A stretch of 64,000 nucleotides of DNA from Diaphorobacter sp. HDW4B (lineage in GTDB: Bacteria; Pseudomonadota; Gammaproteobacteria; Burkholderiales; Burkholderiaceae_C). The notes under the pieces were generated by a model. It worked only from the letters and a program-made list of their open reading frames with translations, was not told where the DNA came from and did not search any database. Within the stretch, counting starts at the first letter, position 1, and every line of letters begins with the position of its first letter. Below, piece by piece: positions 58,993-64,000 of the stretch. The stretch covers positions 620,001 through 684,000 of the forward strand of contig NZ_CP049906.1 in NCBI RefSeq assembly GCF_011305535.1. Reading direction: 5' to 3'. The position numbers and the translations under genes are program-made.

Positions 58993-60489
58993 ATGAACAC
59001 CATGACCGACAGCTGGGCGCTGGCCTGGCAACTCATCGCTCACGCCGATCCCGAACTCGTCCACATCACCGCGCTGTCGCTGCAGGTCAGTGCGACAGCT
59101 TGTCTTGTCGGTTCGCTCATCGGACTGCTGCTGGGCGCATGGCTGGCGGTGGCGCGCTTTCCCGGTCATGGCTTGCTCGTGTGGCTGGTCAACACGCTGC
59201 TCGCGCTGCCTGCCGTGGTGGTCGGTCTGCTGGTCTATCTGCTGCTCTCGCGTTCCGGGCCGCTCGGTGAACTGGGCATTCTGTTCACCCCATCTGCAAT
59301 GGTGGTCGCGCAAAGCGTGCTCGTCACGCCGCTGATTGCAGCGCTGTCACGTCGCCTCGTGCTGTCGGCATTGGCCGAAGGTGGCAGCCAGTTGCAGTCC
59401 CTCGGAGCACGCCCGCTGACAGCCGCGCTGCTGATGCTTGTGCACGACCGCATGGGCGTGGTGACCGTGCTGCTCACCGCGTTCGCGCGGGCCATCGCAG
59501 AAGTCGGCGCGGTGATGATCGTGGGCGGCAACATCGCTGGCGTCACACGCGTGATGACCACCACCATCGCGCTCGAAACCAGCAAGGGCGATCTGGCGCT
59601 GGCCCTCGCGCTGGGCTTTGTTCTGCTGGCAGTGGTCGGCGTGATCAACGGTGCCATTGGCCTGCTGCAATGGATCGGCAATCGCCCACAGCGCACCCAA
59701 CCGCTGGCTCAAATTGCAGTCTCCGAAGCGCCATCCACGAATCCCGTCCCCGCTGCGACGACGGGCGCAACGGCAGCACAGCTCATCAAGGTCGAACAAG
59801 CCACCGTGCGCTTTGGCCCGGTGGTCGCGTTGAATCGGGCGACCCTGACGCTCCACCGCCGCGATCGCCTGATTCTGGTGGGAGCCAACGGCTCCGGCAA
59901 GACCACGCTGCTGCGCCTGATGCACGGCCTGCTTGCGTGCAACGAGGGCCGCTGCGAACACCTGCCGCTTGAGCCCGAAGGCCGACAACCGCGTGCCTCC
60001 ATGCTGTTCCAGCGCCCTTTTCTGCTCAGCCTTTCGGTGACGCGCAACATCTGGATCGGCCTTTGGCTCTCCGGCGTGCCCGCCCATGAACGCCAAGAGC
60101 GCTGCCAGAGAGCCCTCGCCCGCGTCGGCCTGCTGGAACACGCCAACCGCCCCGCGCGCCAGCTCTCGGGCGGCCAGCAACAGCGACTCGGCCTTGCGCG
60201 CGCATGGGCCCTGCAGCCCGACATTCTTTTCCTCGACGAGCCCACCGCCAGCCTCGATCCCAGCGCCAAATCCGAGATCGAACGCCTCATCGAAGAAGTC
60301 GCCGCCACCGGCGTCACCATCGTCATGAGCACCCACAACCTCGGCCAGGCCAAACGCCTTGCCACGCGCGTGGCCTATCTGCAAGGCGGGCAGCTCATCG
60401 TGCAAAGGCCCGTGCAGCAGTTCTTTGATGGCGATGCGCTACCCGCAGAAGCGGCGCAGTTTCTGCAGGGCGAACTGGGCTGGCGCTAG
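58993..60489 (+). CDS. Fused tungstate ABC transporter permease-ATPase (TupB-TupC)
   Basis: A 498-aa single polypeptide. Residues ~1-230 are a TupB-type permease with about five helices and the loop LVLSALAEGGSQLQSLGARP, then ITAFARAIAEVGAVMIVGGN-like text (TAFARAIAEVGAVMIVGGNI). After a ~35-residue Ala/Pro/Thr linker, ~250-498 is an ABC ATPase: Walker A GANGSGKTT, Q-loop MLFQRPFLLS, signature LSGGQQQRLGLARAW, Walker B ILFLDEPTAS and H-loop MSTHNL. In most tup loci these are two genes. It pairs with TupA encoded at 45552 and feeds tungstate to the formate dehydrogenase made by the operon it terminates. Confidence 0.88.
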   Translation: MNTMTDSWALAWQLIAHADPELVHITALSLQVSATACLVGSLIGLLLGAWLAVARFPGHGLLVWLVNTLLALPAVVVGLLVYLLLSRSGPLGELGILFTPSAMVVAQSVLVTPLIAALSRRLVLSALAEGGSQLQSLGARPLTAALLMLVHDRMGVVTVLLTAFARAIAEVGAVMIVGGNIAGVTRVMTTTIALETSKGDLALALALGFVLLAVVGVINGAIGLLQWIGNRPQRTQPLAQIAVSEAPSTNPVPAATTGATAAQLIKVEQATVRFGPVVALNRATLTLHRRDRLILVGANGSGKTTLLRLMHGLLACNEGRCEHLPLEPEGRQPRASMLFQRPFLLSLSVTRNIWIGLWLSGVPAHERQERCQRALARVGLLEHANRPARQLSGGQQQRLGLARAWALQPDILFLDEPTASLDPSAKSEIERLIEEVAATGVTIVMSTHNLGQAKRLATRVAYLQGGQLIVQRPVQQFFDGDALPAEAAQFLQGELGWR

Positions 60490-60579
60490 GCAGTCAGGCT
60501 GACCCGCGCGAATCGAAAGACATCAGCTACTCCTTTGCAATCGATGGCGTGCTTCGCGCTTCACGTCAGGACACGTGCA

Positions 60580-61824
60580 TCAATGCAACGCGTTCCTGAA
60601 ACTGTCATCCACCACCTGAGCAATCGCCTCGGCAGTAGCCGCTGACAGGGTCCATCCCAAGTGCCCGTGCCCGGTGTTGTAGAAAACGCCGGGCGCTCTT
60701 CCCGGGCCCACGCGCGGGAGCATGCTGGGCATCATGGGGCGCAAGCCTGCCCATGGGGTCACGTTGCGGGTGTTGACTTCCGGGAAGCATTTCTCCACCC
60801 ACGAGATCAGCGGCTGAATGCGATCTGCCCGGATGTTGCGGTTCACTCCGTTGAATTCCGCCGTGCCTGCAACCCGGAATCGATCCGGGCCCAGTCGGCT
60901 GGTGACGAGCTTGGTTTCATCGTCGAGCAAGCTGACCGTTGGAGCGCTGCGCTGACTGAGCGGGTCGTTCAGATGGACGGTGATCGAATAGCCTTTGACG
61001 GGGTAGACATTCAAGCGATCACCCAGCGAAGCGGAAATGCTTCTGCTGTTCACGCCCGCGCAGATGATGATGGCATCGAACGCGGTCTTGTCTGTGCTGC
61101 CATCGCGGCGGGTCTCCACAGAAACACCGCCGTTTCTGGCCTGCACATCGAGAATTTCCGTCTCGAACTGGAAGTTGACGCCTCGGCGTTGGGCCGCCGC
61201 CGCCAGACCATTGGTGTACTTGTGGATGTCGCCGGTCGAATCGCTTTCGGTGAAAAATCCACCGTAGTAATTTCCCTTCAACGTGGGTTCGACTTCGCTG
61301 ATTTCCGAGGGGCTGAGTTCTCGACGCGCAAGCCCGCCCTTGGCCAGCAGTTGGGAGACCCGGGAGGCGTGTTCGAAGCCTGCTTTCTGGCGATAAAAAT
61401 GCAGAATTCCCTCGCGCTTGAGATCGAAATCGATACGCTCGTTCTCGGCCCACTCGCACAGATGTTTTCTGGCAGCAATGGCGAGCCGGGTAGTCTCGAC
61501 GGTGTTCTTCTCGTAGTGGGGAATCTGCGCGATGAACTCTGCGAACCATGACAGCTTGTGCCAGGTGGGACGCGGGTTGACGAGCAAGGGCGCGTCATGC
61601 GTCAGCATCCATTTGAGGCCTTTGAGGATCGTCGATCCGTGGTTCCAGACCTCTGCATTGGAGGCCGAAAGCTGGCCTCCGTTGGCAAACGATGTTTCCA
61701 TTGCGGCATAACGGTGCCTCTCGAACACCGTCACATCCAGACCGCGCAGCGCGAGCGCATACGCTGACGTGACACCCGTGATGCCAGCGCCGATGACAGC
61801 TACTTTTTTCAAGCCAGACTCCAT
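60580..61824 (-). CDS. dadA: D-amino acid dehydrogenase / glycine-oxidase-type flavoprotein (DadA family)
   Basis: A 414-aa FAD enzyme of the DAO fold. The dinucleotide motif is VAVIGAGITGVTSAYALALR; FANGGQLSASNAEVWNHG is DadA-specific; the C-terminus is PWAGLRPMMPSMLPRVGP, then YNTGHGHLGWTLSAATAEAI. Membrane-associated DadA deaminates D-amino acids to keto acids, passing electrons to quinone. A tandem glycine riboswitch directly upstream implies the natural substrate or inducing pool is glycine-related. The ATG at 61824 was chosen because the longer frame (to 61947) would run through the riboswitch. Confidence 0.88.
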   Translation of the reverse strand: MESGLKKVAVIGAGITGVTSAYALALRGLDVTVFERHRYAAMETSFANGGQLSASNAEVWNHGSTILKGLKWMLTHDAPLLVNPRPTWHKLSWFAEFIAQIPHYEKNTVETTRLAIAARKHLCEWAENERIDFDLKREGILHFYRQKAGFEHASRVSQLLAKGGLARRELSPSEISEVEPTLKGNYYGGFFTESDSTGDIHKYTNGLAAAAQRRGVNFQFETEILDVQARNGGVSVETRRDGSTDKTAFDAIIICAGVNSRSISASLGDRLNVYPVKGYSITVHLNDPLSQRSAPTVSLLDDETKLVTSRLGPDRFRVAGTAEFNGVNRNIRADRIQPLISWVEKCFPEVNTRNVTPWAGLRPMMPSMLPRVGPGRAPGVFYNTGHGHLGWTLSAATAEAIAQVVDDSFRNALH

Positions 61825-61871
61825 ATCGTCGAAAGAGGTGGACCGCACGCAAATCACGTGACGGTCACCCC

Positions 61872-62049
61872 CTCTGTATGGAACCTGAGAGTTTTCGCAA
61901 AGCGCGGGCTTTGCTTGCTCCTTCGGTGTGATGGGCAGACGAAGCACCCACTACCCTTCAGAGTTTGCTCGCAAGGTCGGTCCTTTTGCCTGAGAGTTTC
62001 CGGGGCGGTTGCTCCTTCGGCGTCAGCCCAAGGGCTGATCTCTCCCGAC
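61872..62049 (-). ncRNA. Tandem glycine riboswitch (gcvT motif)
   Basis: Two consecutive aptamers precede the dadA-like gene on the minus strand. Aptamer 1 (62049-61976) opens GTCGGGAGAGATC, has CGCCGAAGGAGCAA and closes ACTCTCAGGCAAAAGGAC, with GTCGG/CCGAC pairing its ends. Aptamer 2 (61963-61872) opens CTCTGAAGGGTAGTGGGTGC, has CACCGAAGGAGCAAGC and closes AACTCTCAGGTTCC, with CTCTG/CAGAG pairing its ends. The linker is 12 nt. The riboswitch ends 47 nt before the dadA ATG and should turn expression on with glycine. Confidence 0.92.
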
Positions 62050-62194
62050 GATGCGTCAGCTCTCGCTGATCGCAAGCACTCGCCGACGAAGGTGTCAGCG
62101 AGTGGGCGGATTATGCCTGTTGCCAAAGGCTTTGCAAGCGGAATGCCAGTGAAGACGATGAGCCCGTCACGCACGTTGCCTTGTCCGGCGTCGC

Positions 62195-62422
62195 CTGGGC
62201 GGCGGCGGCCTGCCCCATGAACTGCTGCAGTTGCTGACGCAATTCAACGCCTTGCTTGATCGTCTGGCCGATGCATACCGGCAACTGGAGTCATTCAACG
62301 CCGACGCGGCCCATGAACTGAACACGCCTCTTGCGACGTTGATTTCCGGCTCGGAAGTGGTTCTGCGAAAACCCCGCACGGTGAACGAAGCATGGTCAAA
62401 ACTGCCGCTCAAGACGCAATGA
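62195..62422 (+). pseudogene. Fragment of a sensor histidine kinase (HAMP/HisKA region)
   Basis: The plus frame reads LGGGGLPHELLQLLTQFNAL, then LDRLADAYRQLESFNADAAH, ELNTPLATLISGSEVVLRKP and a divergent tail to a stop at 62422. The H-box F-N-A-D-A-A-H-E-L-N-T-P-L matches CusS-like heavy-metal sensor kinases. Neither the membrane sensor part nor the catalytic ATPase domain is present on either side, so it is a truncated remnant. Confidence 0.65.
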
Positions 62423-62872
62423 TGCCGCCCGCTGGGTGGTTGTAGATTGCACCGGATACAGCCCTTGAGACTCGCGTGGGAGGAATCCCCTACGGCTGCA
62501 GCTCGCATCAGCAAGAGTCGCAAGCAGGCATGGTTTCATTTGCAGCGAGTATTTGGTCAGACGCCCCGAAAACCAGCTCGCAAGCGCATCACCCTCGCCC
62601 ATGAGAGCCATGTGTCATTCGATCGGACGTATCGGGACTGAGGCTGGAACCTGGCGGTGACGCTCAGCGCTTCCGAGCATACCTCCGTGACCATGAGGCG
62701 GTGTTTTCGAGGCCGCAGCGCCCGTCTGTTGTTGCCTGAACCCGCATACGCCCCCCTTACTCCGTGAAGAACTCAGCGATTTTGCACATTTTTGGAACTG
62801 CAGCAGCGCTCGCGTTACTCACTGTCTGACCCTCATTTTCTTCAACCGCAAGCACGTAGGAGCACAAACGAC
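62423..62872. other. Intergenic region without a recognised gene
   Basis: 450 bp between the kinase remnant and the final two genes. Short frames in it have no homology that I recognise and no strong hairpin was seen. AGGAG for the next gene lies at its right end. Confidence 0.4.
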
Positions 62873-63178
62873 ATGAAGCCGCAGAATCGTTCTGAACAGA
62901 CGTTGCAGGAAGCGCGCCAGGCCATCCAAGCTGCGCGCCGGACCCTGGAAGCCGTGGCCGATGCCCGCGCACAGGGAGGCGCATCGGGCTCGCCCGAGGA
63001 ACTGTGTGCGCATCTGGAAAGCCAGTTGAGTGCCGACGACATTGCCCAGGTGGAAGCCAGAGTGCAGGAAGAAGTTGCACGCATCCGTGACGACATCAAG
63101 GCGCGCCAAATGCACAGCAGCAAGCCGACAGCCGGAGCCTCCACACTCGCAGCACGCCGTACACGCCAAATAATCTGA
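62873..63178 (+). CDS. Small helical protein of unknown function
   Basis: A 101-aa protein, largely helical and Ala/Glu/Arg/Gln-rich (SEQTLQEARQAIQAARRTLE, then ADDIAQVEARVQEEVARIRD), with coiled-coil potential and a basic tail. It has no signal peptide. The ATG at 62873 follows GTAGGAGC. It precedes, by 44 bp, a larger unknown gene in the same direction and is probably co-transcribed. A secretion-apparatus or adaptor protein would fit, but nothing proves it. Confidence 0.6.
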   Translation: MKPQNRSEQTLQEARQAIQAARRTLEAVADARAQGGASGSPEELCAHLESQLSADDIAQVEARVQEEVARIRDDIKARQMHSSKPTAGASTLAARRTRQII

Positions 63179-63222
63179 ACGCATAGTGCCACGCATCGCC
63201 CCCGCACAAGGAACCCTTCACC

Positions 63223-64000
63223 ATGAACATCAATACGCCCTCGCTGGGAACCCTTCAGCCCATCTCCTCCGTTGGCAGCGCCAACACGACTGGCAGCGTT
63301 GACCACATACGCGATCAACTGTTCAATCAGCGCATGGAAGAGACGCTGAAGACGGCGCTCGATTCGCTGCAGACCAACGTGGACATGGCCACCAACGCAA
63401 GCTCCGACGGCACCGTGATCGACGAGCGTCTGGCCAACTTCTGGAACAATTTCAGCGATGAGGATGAGAGCGGCAACAGCCTCGGGCAGATGTTTTCTAC
63501 CCAGAAGGATGCGCTGACTTATGTGAAGCAAGCCAGCCTCACGCATCTCGCTCAGGGCGTGAGCGACCTGCACCGCGAAATCAAGAGCATGCCCGCAGGC
63601 GCGGAGCGCGACAAGGCGATGGCGCGCCTCGACGAATTCGACGCGACTAGCAAGCAGGCGATCCAGAATGACTACGCCGCCGGTGTCAAGGACGCAAACA
63701 AAATGCCCCGAGGTCACTACTTCGCCTCATTCCACGCGCCGAACTATGAAGCACTGAAATCCCCGCCTGCCTCCGGGTCCCGTATTGACGCCATTGGTCT
63801 GCTGGAGGAAGACGATGAAGAAGTGCAATTGCTGCCCCGCAGACAGTTGCCGCGGGTGGAAGAGCCCGGTGACGACGATGACAACATCACATTCGGCCCG
63901 AACATCGGCACTGGCCTTCCGCGCAATCAATTCGAAGCCAACCCTCGCGCCAACCCGCGAGGGCTTCGCACGATGGAGGAAACGCCAGAAGATCGTGGCG
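63223..64000 (+). CDS. Unknown protein, 3' end beyond the window (partial)
   Basis: An open frame of 259 codons from ATG 63223 (AAGGAA upstream) with no stop before the window ends. The N-terminus is Ser/Thr/Asn/Pro-rich without a Sec signal (MNINTPSLGTLQPISSVGSA), followed by a helical part (DHIRDQLFNQRMEETLKTAL, LTHLAQGVSDLHREIKSMPA). A strongly acidic stretch comes next (GLLEEDDEEVQLL, EEPGDDDDNITFG). The N-terminal composition would suit a type III secreted effector or an extracellular adaptor, but no family was recognised. Confidence 0.6.
   Translation, partial: MNINTPSLGTLQPISSVGSANTTGSVDHIRDQLFNQRMEETLKTALDSLQTNVDMATNASSDGTVIDERLANFWNNFSDEDESGNSLGQMFSTQKDALTYVKQASLTHLAQGVSDLHREIKSMPAGAERDKAMARLDEFDATSKQAIQNDYAAGVKDANKMPRGHYFASFHAPNYEALKSPPASGSRIDAIGLLEEDDEEVQLLPRRQLPRVEEPGDDDDNITFGPNIGTGLPRNQFEANPRANPRGLRTMEETPEDRG

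Noticed and set aside
62423-62872. PIP-box or other type III secretion promoter before the last two genes
   Set aside because: No TTCGB-N15-TTCGB pair at the right spacing; only isolated TTCG.
1-64000. CRISPR arrays, tRNA and rRNA genes
   Set aside because: No regularly spaced repeats and no cloverleaf or rRNA-like sequence were recognised anywhere in the window.

Overview
The window reads as a chromosomal segment of a GC-rich betaproteobacterium, most likely Burkholderiales/Comamonadaceae (Comamonas, Delftia, Diaphorobacter or Acidovorax type). This is inferred from two Bug-type solute receptors, benzoate/catechol genes next to a CatR-type LysR regulator, a formate dehydrogenase cluster with DUF3305/DUF3306 proteins, and a tandem glycine riboswitch. 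No rRNA, tRNA or CRISPR array was seen.

Layout. (1) 1-2571: aromatic catabolism. The 5' end of benA and a complete catA lie on the minus strand and diverge from a CatR/BenM-type LysR gene. (2) 2885-5036: a three-gene, translationally overlapped accessory cassette of visibly lower GC. It encodes an Mrr-like PD-(D/E)xK nuclease, a sensorless histidine kinase and a stand-alone receiver, and is followed by an IS5-family element (5091-6363) with matched inverted repeats and a GTGA target duplication. This cassette is the best candidate for an undescribed system, plausibly phosphorelay-controlled defence. (3) 6593-26098: a catabolic and uptake region. It holds an agmatine-deiminase-like enzyme, a TIM-barrel isomerase, a NIPSNAP protein, two KstD-like flavoproteins, an AroE-like dehydrogenase, an MHS-family transporter, an IclR regulator with a clear operator, a Bug-LeuC-LeuD operon, LysR and AraC regulators, a Bug-PhzF-RidA operon, and an enoyl-CoA hydratase next to the stub of an acyl-CoA synthetase.

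(4) 26500-31615: small conserved proteins, a polar-amino-acid ABC transporter without its ATPase, and a nitrobindin-like protein. (5) 31873-36155: a secreted three-protein operon with two paralogues ending in Peptidase_S74 chaperone domains and an Ig-repeat protein with a C-terminal membrane-sorting tail. (6) 36507-41413: DNA polymerase II and a tandem AAA+ ATPase. (7) 41798-60489: a molybdenum/tungsten and formate dehydrogenase island. It holds two moeA genes (one fused to a periplasmic-binding-like domain), tupA, a ModE-like regulator with the same kind of C-terminal domain, mobA, a TorD-like chaperone, a poly-ferredoxin, DUF3306 and DUF3305 proteins, then divergently the Tat peptide subunit, FdhA, FdhB, a lipoprotein, FdhC, a periplasmic protein, FdhD and a fused TupB-TupC transporter. 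Together these import tungstate or molybdate, build the cofactor, and mature and anchor a periplasmic formate dehydrogenase. (8) 60580-64000: a DadA-type dehydrogenase under a tandem glycine riboswitch, a histidine-kinase remnant and two unknown genes, the last cut by the window end.
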